64,000 nt of DNA from Bisporella sp. PMI_857. Lineage: Eukaryota > Ascomycota > Leotiomycetes > Helotiales > Helotiaceae. This document shows, piece after piece, positions 50,001-61,201 of this stretch. Numbering within the stretch: the first letter of the stretch is position 1; each line of letters begins with the position of its first letter. A program made the position numbers and the translations under genes. Location of the stretch: contig JAJSPD010000064.1 of NCBI GenBank assembly GCA_021307315.1, positions 62,001 through 126,000 of the forward strand, written 5' to 3'. The notes under the pieces are model-generated. The model did not search any database. It had not been told where the DNA came from and was given only the letters and a program-made list of their open reading frames with translations.

Positions 50001-50332
50001 TCCCTCGGCTTATTATCGGGAAATGATTCGTTATGGATATATTCCATTTCCACCCTGATCGGCAAAACAGGCACAAAACTGTATGTCCAACTGGCAAAAC
50101 TGCCGTGTGGTAGTACGGTCATCACTGATGGCGCTCTTGGCTGTGGATAACAGCTTTATATGGGATAGAGCTGGCTGGAATATAAATCCGGACGTAGATG
50201 TATGACCGGACGACCGAGTATTGTTGGCAATACCCAGAAAGTATATAATCTGATCTTCCCGCATTCTCCTCCCAGTTTGCGCATACTCTATGTAACCTGC
50301 TGTTGAGTTTGCAAGCTGCGAAGCGACTCAAA
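47041..50332. other. Gene-free 3.3 kb, AT-rich
   Basis: No open frame above about 125 codons and no recognisable protein fragment. The 124-codon minus frame at 50122-50496 overlaps the MFS start and is antisense noise. The right end holds the MFS promoter. Confidence 0.4.
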
Positions 50333-51885
50333 ATGCACGAAGCCTCCGAGAAAGACACCGGGCCGGCGGTCAACAAGGCCGAGAGCACCAGCAATTCCTC
50401 CAAGATCGAGCAGGTTGAGAATGCTTCCACCATCGAATGGACTGCTGCAGACGAGAAACGAATCCGAAATAAGATGGATTTGCGGATTGTGCCCACCGTT
50501 TTTGTTCTCTACATCTTGTGCTTCATTGATCGAGCAAATATTGGGTACTTACACTCTACCAATCATCCACGTGAATTAGGCTGATCGCAAATAGCAATGC
50601 TCGCATCCAAGGAATGGCTAAAGATCTCCACCTAGTCGGATTCCGTTTCAATTGGGCCCTCACTATTTTCTATATCTCATATATCGCCGTAGAAATTCCG
50701 TCGAACATCATCCTTAAAATAATTGGCGGAAGATATTACCTTCCGCTCTTGGTTGTTGGCTTCGGACTTGTTTCAATGTGTACAGCGTTTATTAAAAACT
50801 ACCATGGCCTTCTCGCATGTCGATTTATCCTAGGATTGACAGAAGGAGGCATGATGCCTGGTATCTCCTACTACCTCTCCTGTTTCTACCGGCGTCATGA
50901 GCTGCTCCTTCGCATTGGCTTCTTCGTCACCGGCGCCTCTCTCGCTGGTGCATTCGGTGGGCTCCTCGCAGCAGGCCTAACGCAAATCCCAGAATGGGGA
51001 GTCAAAGGTAGTAGAATCCACGACTGGCGTAATATCTTCTTCTTCGAAGGGCTCTTTACTCTACTAGTTGCTGGGCTGGGAATTATGATACTTCCTTCTC
51101 GCCCTGACCAATGCAAATTTCTCGACCCGAGGGACAGATACATCGCCTTGGAACGCATCAACCGCGAGCATAAAGAGTCCGCCGATGAGAAGATTCGCCC
51201 GTATCACGTCCGCCGCGCGATTCTTAACATCAATAACCTCATTTGCGGTCTTGGATTCTTTATGATCAACGTCTCGGTACAATCTTTCTCCTTGTTCCTC
51301 CCCACGATCCTCAATGCTCTGGGATGGACTGCCCTCAAGACGCAATTTTATACCGTGCCGCCTTACACTTTGGCTTGTTTTTGGGCCATCTTCCTCTCCT
51401 ATGTCAGCGACAAGATTCAGCGACGAGGTGTGATCGTCCTTGGTTCTACGATTCTGGCCATCTCGGGATATACTATGCTCGTGACTGTAAAGTCAAACAC
51501 CGCTAAATACATCGCTGTCTACATGGCTGCCTCCGGCGCTTTCCCTCTAGGACCTGTCTTTCTGGCATGGGCGCTCAATAACGCCGCGGGACCCAGCGTG
51601 CGTGCTGTAACTGGTGGCTCTGTTGTTGCCTTAGGAGGAGGTGGAGCAATATTGGCAACATGGACATATCTGGAGAAAGATAAGCCAAACTATAAAAGAG
51701 GTCACTATATCAATATAGGTGCTAATTGTGTCGCGTTTCTGCTGGCATTGACTGGGATTCTTTACACACGGTGGGAGAACCGGAAACGAGAGAGGGGGGA
51801 GAGGGATCATCGTTTGGTGAATCTGAGTGAGGATGAAAAGAACAAGCTTGGGTATCGCCATCCGGAGTTCCGCTATTGCGAGTAA
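50333..51885 (+). CDS. MFS transporter, Dal5/allantoate permease-like (ACS family)
   Basis: Two exons (50333-50544, 50595-51885) total 1503 nt, 500 aa. The protein has the twelve-helix pattern of the anion:cation symporter family. After a hydrophilic N-terminus, helix 1 reads RIVPTVFVLYILCFIDRANI and the intron falls just after GYxxNAR-like IG/NARIQGMAKDL. Further family signs are FYISYIAVEIPSNIILK, CRFILGLTEGGMMPG and ISYYLSCFYRRHELLLRIGF. Dal5-type carriers take up carboxylates, vitamins, allantoate or small peptides at the plasma membrane; substrate cannot be told from sequence. The ATG at 50333 (MHEASEKD) is the first good start. No disruption seen. Next to it, convergently, lies a HET-domain gene, with no obvious link. 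Confidence 0.92.
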
Positions 51886-52172
51886 GATTATGGGGAGTCT
51901 AAACTGTCTCAAAAAACCGCTTACTGGTTTATTGCTTGGCTACAAAGGCTTTAGAACAGCCAAAGCTCTGTGCCCTAGAGGCTATCAAGGATACTCATGC
52001 TTGAGTTTGGTAGCCACATGAAATAGTGCTTCCCTTAATTGATTATTTGAGCTATGCGCCTCAAAGGAGGGATACTTAGGCAAGTGTTTTATGACACTAC
52101 AGGTACATGGTATTGTGATCATGACAATTTTGAAAACTACACTTTAGCTGAATTGATGAATTTCTCACTATT

Positions 52173-54683
52173 TTACTTCTCTATAAACCCGGTGCTATGA
52201 ATAGGGGACTGTACTAGAGTGATCCTTCTCCGTGAAGATGGTGAGAAAGGTGTCGTTGTTTTCGGGTTCGAACAATCGGCTGCGCTGTTTGAAACCCCGA
52301 CACCAAGCCGTCTGTAGGTGCTTGGCTTCTCTGCGGGTGCAACAATTAAGAAATATACAGCATCTTCTAAGACTGGACCCTCGCAATCACACTGGCGCGG
52401 GCCATGATAGACAATTTCTTTTCCAATCCTAAGTGGCTTATCGTGACCGTACGCGGGTTGAAAAGGGGGCTTCCATTGACGATGGCAGATACTGATGGCG
52501 AGGAGCTTCAAAGAAGCTGCGTCGAACATTTGAGAGCGCCTGAGCTGGCACGATATCCACTTCCCCTGCCATCCATGTTCATCGTAAACAAATGCATGCT
52601 CATTATAACCATGAATAGATGTTATCGTCTTTACTTTACAATCAAAAGTGATACATTCGTCTGAGTGCTCGTACCTTACGAATTCGGCGTCGAAAGGGGA
52701 AGCAACATATTCCTGATCGACGAAGGGGTAAATAACTGGTCCTCCAACTGAGGCCCAGGACCATCCGGTAGCTAGATCATACACCATATCTATGGAAACC
52801 CTCTCTTGTAACTTCTGTTGCGTCCAACAAAGACCGGATAGATCATTGGTAAAAATGCCCGAGACATACTGGCTGCCAGTCAGTGTGGCGATTTTGGCGG
52901 CCAAGCCTTCAATTGCTGGTAGCATATCGGAAGACTTAGTGAGCTGTCGGCGGCTATACTGACTGACAAGTCGATACCACAACGCATATGCACCGTCGAT
53001 AATAGAGTAAGAATTTGGTCCGCATGTGAATAGACATCTTTTGAAGTCTTCCCCTTCCGAACGCACGAAGGAGGAAGAGCCTTCGACAGACTGGTGAATA
53101 TTATTAGAGCTTTCATGCGCTGCACACGTCAAGCATTCCCAGTACATCTCCGCTTTTCCATAGTGGAGAACTCTCGTTGAAAGCAGACGCTCCTGTAATG
53201 CCCATCCTCTCTTATTCAGAGCGGCGTTTTCAAATATATCGTTCCGAGATCTTTGACGCTTCCTCACCCACAGGCCGTCCATAGCGTTCGGACGTAATGG
53301 AGAAATTAAAGATAAGGATCTTGGAAAAAGGAAACCATCGTTGGCAGAGCTGGACTCCAGAGCAGAGATAGTTAGAACGGAGTTATTGTAGTAAGACCCC
53401 ATTTTCGCACACTCCGTTTCCCAGTCATCTTTCGAATCCTGCACAATGCAGAGCGCATCGACCCAAATATACTGGATACCTAGCCAAGTTGCGACTTTGA
53501 CTGCATCGCCGATTGTTCGAGGAAGAAGAGTGATTGGTATGCCTCGCTTGTGAGCCTCGATTGTCTCGGCGGTCGTTTCAAGCTTCTTCCCGACTCCCCA
53601 ACAATATGAAAGAGTTGCAAACAGGGGGAGGGGCTCATCATAATTTCCTTCCCTAAGATAGACAAGATTACCACGTACTTGAAGTAGTCTTTTCGGACAA
53701 GAGGTGTAACTGGATGGAGCACAACGATAATGCGACGATCGGCATGTATCTAGCCAAGCTCTTGCAAGATCGATGCATTCAGCGTTTTCGGGTCGTGGAC
53801 TGACTAATCGGTGGCTACTTTCAAATAATGCACTTGACATTCTAGAGATCTGAGTCTCTGGCTTGTCTATCTCATCTTTCTCAGCCATTGAATAGCGTAG
53901 AAATTCTAGTTTCCACCTGGGAGACCAGTATACTTTTTGACCAAGGATATCATTTGCATAGTTTCTGTAACTTCTCTCTGGTGATGTATGTCTCTGGCTT
54001 AGGATCATCCTAGAAGATCCTTCTACGAGCCACTGCACAGCGAGTTTGATATAGGTGATCCAATTTATTTGTCAGTTAATTGAGGCTTGGATTGCAATTT
54101 TTGATTTGCCTTGGCTCTGGCAGTCCCGCAACTTGATAATATCAAAAGCAATTTCCCCGGCCATCTTTAGATAGAGTCTATCCTTCTCAATCTGCACATT
54201 TCCATTAGATTCATTGTTGGCGGTTGAGGTCGTAATAAATAAGCCACAAAGCAAGCAACCGGCTGCCGCGCTTCTTTTCATGTCTTCAAATCTGTGGTGC
54301 GATAGTCCGCCAGATGTTGCGATAGAGGCACATGCCAAACAGAATCCTTGACTATCGGCGCGCAACAATAGTTTCTGGCGATGTTCTTCAAGATACTTTC
54401 CCCATTCGACTCGCTCATAATCTTCTAATTTTGAGGTGAATCTTGGAAGTGTCACGACATCCAGTCCGCTTCCCTTTGGCCCCCACCAAAACCGTATGCC
54501 CGTATCATCAACTGGACCGGTGGAGAAATTCAATATGTCCCGCCACGATTGCCAGAGACCATAAAAGTGGACAACAGTGTAACCGCCAAGTAGTGTAGAT
54601 GCGAAGGCAAGGAGTACTAACATTGATGGCGACGTAGTGTGGTCAATATCACCAACCAGGTGAGACCAGAGAGTAGCTAACAT
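52173..54683 (-). CDS. HET-domain (heterokaryon incompatibility) protein, interrupted by an in-frame TGA
   Basis: HET-domain proteins mediate nonself recognition and cell death after hyphal fusion. The frame from ATG 54683 runs 203 codons to a TGA at 54072-54074 and continues in the same frame to 52173, 837 codons in all. The N-terminal part has a membrane-like helix (SMLVLLAFASTLLGGYTVV) and the usual Cys-rich lead-in FCLACASIATSGGLSHHRFE, then SAAAGCLLCGLF. After the TGA the HET core is intact: LFATLSYCWG, YIWVDALCIVQDSKDDWETE, MGSYYNNSVLTISA, then GWALQERLLSTRVLHYG. I found no GT..AG intron that removes the TGA and keeps frame. Possible explanations are a nonsense mutation (for example CGA to TGA), readthrough, or a start downstream of the TGA. 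An annotation pipeline may call only the downstream part. Confidence 0.82.
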
Positions 54684-55376
54684 GGTGCTTTCTTAAGAGT
54701 TGCAGAGGCACAAGCAAACGTCTGTCGAGTACCTGTTCATCACAACGACCACAAGCCTCAATTAAAGCTTACTGTTCAACGGAATATGGTTGCCACCGAA
54801 TAAGGGAGAGAGCCAGACGCCAAGAACCATTTAGGTTCTCAGTCTAAGGCGCACCCGCAGGGCACTTCAGCGCAGCTCTCGGTGTATATAACAGGATTAG
54901 AGAACTTGGCAGGGACACTGACCACGTGATACCTTATCCATGTTAACCGAGTTGTAGACAATATCATACTCGAAGTGCACTTACATAGAGTCTGGGTTGA
55001 AAAATCCACCTCCAGTGTGCAATACACCCATTTATACATTAGAGCACTGAGGTGGGGAAATGCTTAAACGGCTGAAAAGTAGAAGCAATCTCAAAGGGAA
55101 ATTGCCAAAAATTTACTGAAACATGCGATTTTCCAATATATGCTGGTTTTAGAACTTCGAGTTTACGGTTGTGTTTATTGTGCCACCTCCCTAATGTATG
55201 AAAGGGATAGATTGTTTACAAACGTATTGAAACTTCGAATTAACACGCTAATCTCAATCCGAAATATTCCTGATAATAGGCAGTTCAAGGGGATCTTGCC
55301 TCATTTAGCTAACACCAATGGTTATGTAAGCACCTAGTTTCGCTAAGTCCATTGGTATAAGGCATTTCTATCCTCA
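54684..55376. other. Intergenic, nothing recognised
   Basis: Holds the HET gene promoter and the 3' flank of the hydrolase gene. Open frames are short and without family signal. Confidence 0.4.
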
Positions 55377-56390
55377 TTAGAGATTAGCCTTTTCAGAAAT
55401 CCTAATCATTCCACCTAACCACTCCTTCAAATATTGGTTGATGTCGGCAGGCCTTTCCCATAATGCCCAATGGCTAGCATCTACTTCTCCCCTCGTCAAA
55501 CTGCGAAAATACTTCTCCATACCACGACTGAGAGATGGAGGGAGCGCGGTGTCCCGTGTTCCAGCAACAAACAAAACTGGCATTTCGAACTTCAACTTTC
55601 CTTCTTCTAATACCTTTAAAAATGCCTTGTCGTCCTCGAAATTTAGCGGCCCATTCCGATACCAATTTGTAGGGCCATGCATCCCATGGATTGCATATTG
55701 CTGGGCGTAGTAATCAAGTTCCTCTTTGGAGAGGAGTAAACTAGGACGCAGAATGGGCAAGTTCTCGAGATATACGCCATGGCTGACGTCGAAAGGTAGC
55801 TCGCCATTTGGTCCGCGGCCACCGTACAGCGCATTCAAGAATTCTCTGATTTTTTTCTCGCCCATAATCTCCTTTTCCAGGTCTGGACCACCGAATTGCA
55901 ATTGGTATTTGAAGTTGGCCCTTTCTGTTGTCGGGATATATGTTGCAGCTGGGGGATGGAATGGTGTGCAGACTGAGAAGACTGCAGAGATGAGATTTGG
56001 GTGGTGCATGGCAGTGCGGTACACAATCGCTCCTCCCCAGTCATGGCCACCTAGAATAATTGAGGAAAGGCCGAGTTGTTTTGCCAGCTCGGCAATATCA
56101 TCCGCAGCGCGCTTGTAAGTATAGTATTTCACATCCTCTGGAGCATCCGTCCCACCATATCCCATCATATCAATGGCGATAACTCGAAGTCCAAGTGAGG
56201 TAAGTAACGGAATTTGGTATCGCCATCCCAGTGAAAGATCCGGAAAGCCATGGACCAGGAAGATGGTGTTTAGAGTGGTCCCATTGGGCTCCGAAAGGAG
56301 ATAAGAGTAATTGATTCCATTGAGAAGCGCTGTCTTGCGCTGGACTCTGGAATCAGACGGTGTAATCTTGTCGGGGCGTGGATCACTCAT
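55377..56390 (-). CDS. Alpha/beta hydrolase, epoxide hydrolase-like
   Basis: Single exon, 337 aa from the ATG at 56390 (MSDPRPDKI). The layout is that of soluble epoxide hydrolases, which open epoxides to diols: the oxyanion-hole motif HGFP (48-50 region), nucleophile Asp117 in GGHDWGG, a cap domain with candidate lid tyrosines (one in TNWYRNGP near 244), the acid in AGTRD (Asp280) and catalytic His307 in DASHWALWERP. All triad positions are present. No signal peptide is seen, so it is probably cytosolic. Related fluoroacetate or haloalkane dehalogenases share the fold, but the lid tyrosines favour an epoxide hydrolase. Neighbouring genes do not point to a pathway. Confidence 0.88.
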   Translation of the reverse strand: MSDPRPDKITPSDSRVQRKTALLNGINYSYLLSEPNGTTLNTIFLVHGFPDLSLGWRYQIPLLTSLGLRVIAIDMMGYGGTDAPEDVKYYTYKRAADDIAELAKQLGLSSIILGGHDWGGAIVYRTAMHHPNLISAVFSVCTPFHPPAATYIPTTERANFKYQLQFGGPDLEKEIMGEKKIREFLNALYGGRGPNGELPFDVSHGVYLENLPILRPSLLLSKEELDYYAQQYAIHGMHGPTNWYRNGPLNFEDDKAFLKVLEEGKLKFEMPVLFVAGTRDTALPPSLSRGMEKYFRSLTRGEVDASHWALWERPADINQYLKEWLGGMIRISEKANL

Positions 56391-56831
56391 GCTGGCATGC
56401 AATATGAATGAAGAAAGCAAAACCGACTCGAGCGGGTGATGATCATGGTTTTATACCAGACTGTGAGCCCCTCCCCACTTTTAGCCTCGGCTTGATTGCG
56501 AAACTAATATGGAACTATGGTTGGCAAGCACGGATGCATCATCGGCAACAAAACATGAAGTGGCATCAAACACTAAGTAGTAAATATGCATAACAGCAAT
56601 CGAAGGATTGAAGCGGCCTGACATCGTCTAGAACTGCACACTTGTGACGACTGTGGCCAAGACAAAGTCCCTTTTATAAGTCGCATAAAAATATCGTGAG
56701 GAAAAGCCTTCTGGTAAGATTATATTCTTGCGATGCTGGAGCGCACTACAAGGGTGCATTGTCCTAAAGACAGGGATCTTGAGAAGGTGCCTGAAGGATC
56801 TTCCGTAAAAGCATTCAACAGTTTCAACAGA
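56391..56831. other. Intergenic
   Basis: Short spacer between two minus-strand genes; presumably holds the hydrolase promoter and the 3' end of the Pinin-domain gene. No feature seen. Confidence 0.4.
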
Positions 56832-57884
56832 TCAATAAATGACTGTATCCTCCTCGGCCTCAACAACAACCTCACCATTATGCTCTTCGTGACCTTCTTT
56901 TGTAGCTTTTGGTTCTTCTGACTGGGGCAACGGGGCAGTAATATTAGTAGTATCAGTTTCAGGGTTAGAAGCAGACGGAGACTCGACTCGAGGCTCACCC
57001 ACCGTCTCCTTGGATGCATCGTCTCTTTCTTGGGCTCTCTTAGCTGCTGATGATTCTGGCCAAAGGGTAGGGTGCTGCCTGTAGAATGCCTCTTGCTCGT
57101 CTCCGATTAGGGATTCAGCTTGGGCGACTTGAACCTTGATACGATCCTCTTGAGCAGGCAGTAATTTCCAGGGTTTATAATACTATAAAATCAGCGCCGG
57201 AATCTCTGAATAGAAAAAATTGTACATACTAGCTTCGGCTCTGATTTTGTGGACAAAAAATTTGCTCTAGCTAGGAGATTCGAGTGTCGTGTTCGCATCT
57301 ACTAAGTAGTTAGTTGAATTCATAGGATTACTAGCAAGGGGACTGACAGATTCCTCGTCGTACTTAATTTGTTCCTCTATCCTTATAGCCTTCAACTTCG
57401 TGAGTCTCTCGGCTTTTCGAGCTTCATCTTCTATCTTCTGTTGCTTGACTTTCTCTGCTTGTCGTTTTTCGATCTCCAGGCGCCGTTTCTGCTGTCCATT
57501 GGGGGTGCTTTGACTTAGTGTGCTTAACAAACCGCCAAATAGTCGCTGACCTCGCTTCTTCTCCTCCTGGATACTACTCCTACGCCTGTCTGGAGCTCCA
57601 TTGCTTCGTTCCTTTTCTGCAAGCCCTTGTCTAGACTTACGTCTTTGGGACTCGAGAGCTTGTGGAGACGCGCGGATTGTTGCTGGAGAGTCCGCAGATT
57701 CTTCTTGTGAAAGCTTGGTTCGCTTGGATGCAGTATCAGGAGATGAGGATTGTCGTCGTTTCGTAGACGGGGATATGGGAACGTCGGGCTCCGGGATAAT
57801 GACAGCTGATGCTATAGGTCTGTCCCGAGATCAGATTCAATTCTAATACAATGACCGCATTACTTACTCCATCACCTCTGACAT
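56832..57884 (-). CDS. Pinin/SDK/MemA domain protein
   Basis: Four exons (57868-57884, 57348-57819, 57230-57298, 56832-57182) total 909 nt, 302 aa. The N-terminal part is Ser/Arg/Pro-rich with basic clusters (STKRRQSSSPDTASKRTK). The Pinin/SDK domain starts at KKRGQRLFGGLLSTLSQSTP and continues with a long basic coiled coil (KRRLEIEKRQAEKVKQQK), then QIKYDEESMRTRHSNLLARA, then NFLSTKSEPKLYYKPWKLLP and HPTLWPESS. This is the fungal form of the domain found in human pinin, an exon-junction and spliceosome-associated nuclear protein. The acidic C-terminus ends VEAEEDTVIY. Exon 1 is only 17 nt and intron 2 has a GTCAGT donor. The gene is head to head with PHF5A/Rds3. Confidence 0.85.
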
Positions 57885-58192
57885 GTCTCCTTCTTCTCAG
57901 CGAATATAGCCGTTAAAGATAAAGTTGGAAATGCGATGGGAACGAGGCAGCTTACCCATGGCTTTTGGCAAGTCGAGAATTCCTTAAAACAGCTTAGTGC
58001 GGGTGCACGTCCGCAATTGGGAGCCTCGAGATTTATTTATGTGGCGGAGATTTTATGACCAAGAACTTCTCGATTGCGACAACTTCGTTCACGTCTCGCC
58101 CCCAAAAAACAATCCATATACTTACTTCGTACCAGCTCAAGTGCTGTTTCTTCTATCCATAAACTCAGTAATTAAGACATAACTTCACAATC
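57885..58192. promoter_or_regulatory. Bidirectional promoter, Pinin-like / PHF5A
   Basis: 308 bp separate the divergent start codons (57884 minus, 58193 plus). Both products are splicing-associated, so a shared promoter could coordinate them; this is inference from position. Confidence 0.6.
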
Positions 58193-58633
58193 ATGTCTCG
58201 CCATCATCCGTAAGTGTTCCTATATGCTAGCTACACTGGAAATGTTACAAGCAGCAATATTCTAACAACTTACAGCGATTTGGTTATGTGCCGTAAGCAG
58301 TCAGGCATTGCCATCGGTCGTCTCTGCGACAAGTGCGACGGAAAATGCCCAGTCTGCGATTCATATGTTCGTCCCACAACCCTCGTCAGAATATGCGATG
58401 AATGCAGCTTCGGAAACTTCCAAAACAAGTGTGTGGTCTGCGGCGGAGAGGTATGCTTTTACTTACCAGACGTAAGGCTAGGCGCTGACTATATCTAGGG
58501 GATCTCAGATGCTTTCTACTGTTTCGAATGCACGCGGCTAGAGAAGGATCGAGATGGCTGCCCGAAGATTATAAATCTTGGTTCCTCAAGGACGGATCTC
58601 TTCTACCAGAAAAAGAATTTTAGAAATCACTAG
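58193..58633 (+). CDS. RDS3: PHF5A/Rds3, SF3b subunit
   Basis: Small zinc protein of the U2 snRNP SF3b complex, which helps recognise the intron branch point. Three exons (58193-58209, 58276-58450, 58499-58633) give 327 nt, 108 aa. The protein starts [20 protein letters not shown] and carries paired CxxC motifs throughout: [40 protein letters not shown], ending [17 protein letters not shown] then QKKNFRNH. This forms the three-zinc knot of the family and is nearly invariant in eukaryotes. All cysteines expected by eye are present. Exon 1 is only 17 nt. The start codon and introns are confirmed by exact frame and length. Confidence 0.97.
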
Positions 58634-59888
58634 CAGGACGCTGTATTTCTATAGATAAAGCTACGTGGCGACAATGACTCTGATATGACTGCATAGCGTA
58701 GGAGTTTGGAGAATCTGGAACGGGAATCGGGTACTATATTATGAATGACAAGGACAATGCCCTATGGGATATAAAAACTGACGAAAAGATGCTGCAGAAC
58801 TAAGGGCCTTCTTCTCTCTAGATTTCTCAGACAAATGGCCAGCTTTCAATGCACACCAAGCTTAGTTCAGATTGTTGCAGCACTCTTCATCCGCGGCAGA
58901 ATTCTTGTACCCTTCCTTCGTGCTTATTAAATCATGCGGCATTTGTGTACAACTTTCAGAGCGTCTCTCATGCTCATCAGCTGAGGGTTTATATCTTCGT
59001 GCCAAGATATATCCCTAGGCCCTCTCGTTACCAAGCATCTCCATACAACACTCTGTGTTCAGGAGCACGAGCATGGGCCAGATCCGTTTTCTGCAGCGTC
59101 TAATCTCGTGTCCTTCGATAGTTTTCTAGTGGCCGTGCTTGTCTTCTCTCAAGGGTCACCTCTAACATCAGCCCAAACAGAGTAAAACGACAAACATTTG
59201 CTGCTTAACAAACCCCCAACTCTTCAAAATAGCCAAAAGGAATCATATAGGTTCACACAGTCCCGCATAGTTAACTTGTGACCTAGAAAGACAAGTCCGT
59301 CTTGATTAAAAGGGTATTCCAACATGATACTACACAATAGTCAACCATACAACGTTTATCATCCAAAGATGAACCCGAAATTAAAATGAGGCAGAGAGGC
59401 TTTGCAGCCCAGGGACGTCTAATAAAGAGTCTACTTTTATATCTGGCAAAGTACATAAGTATATGTACACCTTGCCCAGGAATTTTGGAAAGGGGAACGT
59501 TGAGAGGCGAGTATTTAGGTGTGAAGTTTTCAGAGCTCGACAGCTTTGTGAGGCGCAGAACAGACATACGTTTAAATTATGCTTATTGGATGGCATCTTA
59601 AGTTCATATATTCATGTTTCGCTAAGAAATGTTCGAAATTGATCCCACGGAAGATTTAACCCAATAAAGCCACCTCTGCTTTCCTTCTCCCCCTTTCCTC
59701 TTCCCTTATACCATATCCCAAATGTCGAGCCCATCGACGGCACAGCAACAGCGACATGAATTCACCAAAGTTTGCATGCCACAAATTCTTCCTTTCATAA
59801 TCTATACCCAACGCAAAGATATTCGTGCCAAAGAGTTCGCCACGGAAATGGCTGGGAGATAGAGTATCGTGAGAGTGAAAGGTTTTTG

Positions 59889-60209
59889 TCACTGTGTATG
59901 CGAGCAGATTTCGTCGACGATATTTGTACCCTCTAAAGCGATGGTGAAGGAAGAGATACTATCTCGATTGGTGGTAGGGTTACCAGCCTGGACTATTCTA
60001 TAGTAGAGAGTCAAACGAGGAGGATGGGAGGCTCTAAGGTGATAGGGTTCCGCGATCTCTGTTTCAGAGTTTTCAAGTTCCTTGATCGATCCGTTCAGGA
60101 TCCCTGAAGCATCAAAAACCGTGCAACACTCTCCGACGCACGTTTCCTCAATTGGCGCATCGCTGCCTATCACCTCAGCCTTTGCCGCAATTCCGTCCAT
60201 ACTTTTCAT
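59889..60209 (-). CDS. Possible hypothetical protein, 106 codons
   Basis: Open frame from ATG 60209 with unremarkable composition (MKSMDGIAAKAEVIGSDAP). A second minus frame at 59656-59892 might be a further exon, but I could not place a frame-preserving intron. No family recognised; it may be chance. Confidence 0.25.
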   Translation of the reverse strand: MKSMDGIAAKAEVIGSDAPIEETCVGECCTVFDASGILNGSIKELENSETEIAEPYHLRASHPPRLTLYYRIVQAGNPTTNRDSISSFTIALEGTNIVDEICSHTQ

Positions 60210-60739
60210 CGAATCATGGTATTTGCAAGATCACAAGCGTTCTAATGCTTCATATTCACCACATCCAATAGCCAATGCATGTAGCCCCTTGCGTGTACAC
60301 GCTGAATGACTTGAAGACTTGCATTCCAATCAGTAACCTGTCCAAAACTTAATATCCGGCAACAAGCAGAGCCTTGAGGCCACATCTCACACTTTTACTT
60401 CTGCTGAAAATGATGGTATGCAAACGAAGAAATGGAAAGTAAACGGGCTGATTAGTATGTCTCTGGGAGGAGGATGTCGAAAAAATGTCACGACATCTTG
60501 TTTGTATGCATCCGGTGGGATTTAAAGTGCTTATTTGGTGGTGAAGTTATATCTGAAGAACATGGGCTTAATGGTTATGTTGTCAGCTGAGGGGGGTGTT
60601 GTCTAACTTTGGTATCGAAAGGGAAATTTTCATCTGCGTGATCACCCATCTCTTTAAAGACTTCGATTAGTAATTGAACTAGGTGAAAACTGAGTAAATA
60701 GCACCAATTATATACTCCCATGAATTATTATAAACGGCG

Positions 60740-61201
60740 CTATAAAAGCACGATCCTCGGGCTTACTTGTGGGGCGCAACTCATCGCTGGAACAGTATAG
60801 CATACTTGCCTCTCACAGATTTTGGAAAATACATACTGTCTGCGAGGGAGAGCGTGGCTGCAGCCAACGAACGTTGGAGACCGAACCGGGACTGCATTGG
60901 AAGTGGCTCCATGAGTCTCGACAACTACAGCACTAAAGAATTCATTTCCTGCTGGGGGACGATGATCACAAGGCCAAAGATCCACTTCCTCTGTAACGAT
61001 CTGGTGATCTTGATCTATGCCACGCTGACGACCGTTTTGCATCCTGCCCAGAACATGTAAGACTTCTACCTGATATACTACTCTGTCCGTATCTAGAGCT
61101 TCCTCGAAATTGTCATTTGGTGCAATGATGTGGATTGATCGTCCGGGGAATGGGACCATGGTCCCGGGCCGGGCTTTTGGAATATGTAAGATGCAGTCCA
61201 A
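60740..61201 (-). CDS. Possible hypothetical protein, 153 codons
   Basis: Longest open frame in this gene-poor block, from ATG 61201 (MDCILHIPKARPGTM). No domain, signal peptide or membrane helix is recognised, and the opposite strand is also partly open, so a chance frame is quite possible. Confidence 0.2.
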   Translation of the reverse strand: MDCILHIPKARPGTMVPFPGRSIHIIAPNDNFEEALDTDRVVYQVEVLHVLGRMQNGRQRGIDQDHQIVTEEVDLWPCDHRPPAGNEFFSAVVVETHGATSNAVPVRSPTFVGCSHALPRRQYVFSKICERQVCYTVPAMSCAPQVSPRIVLL

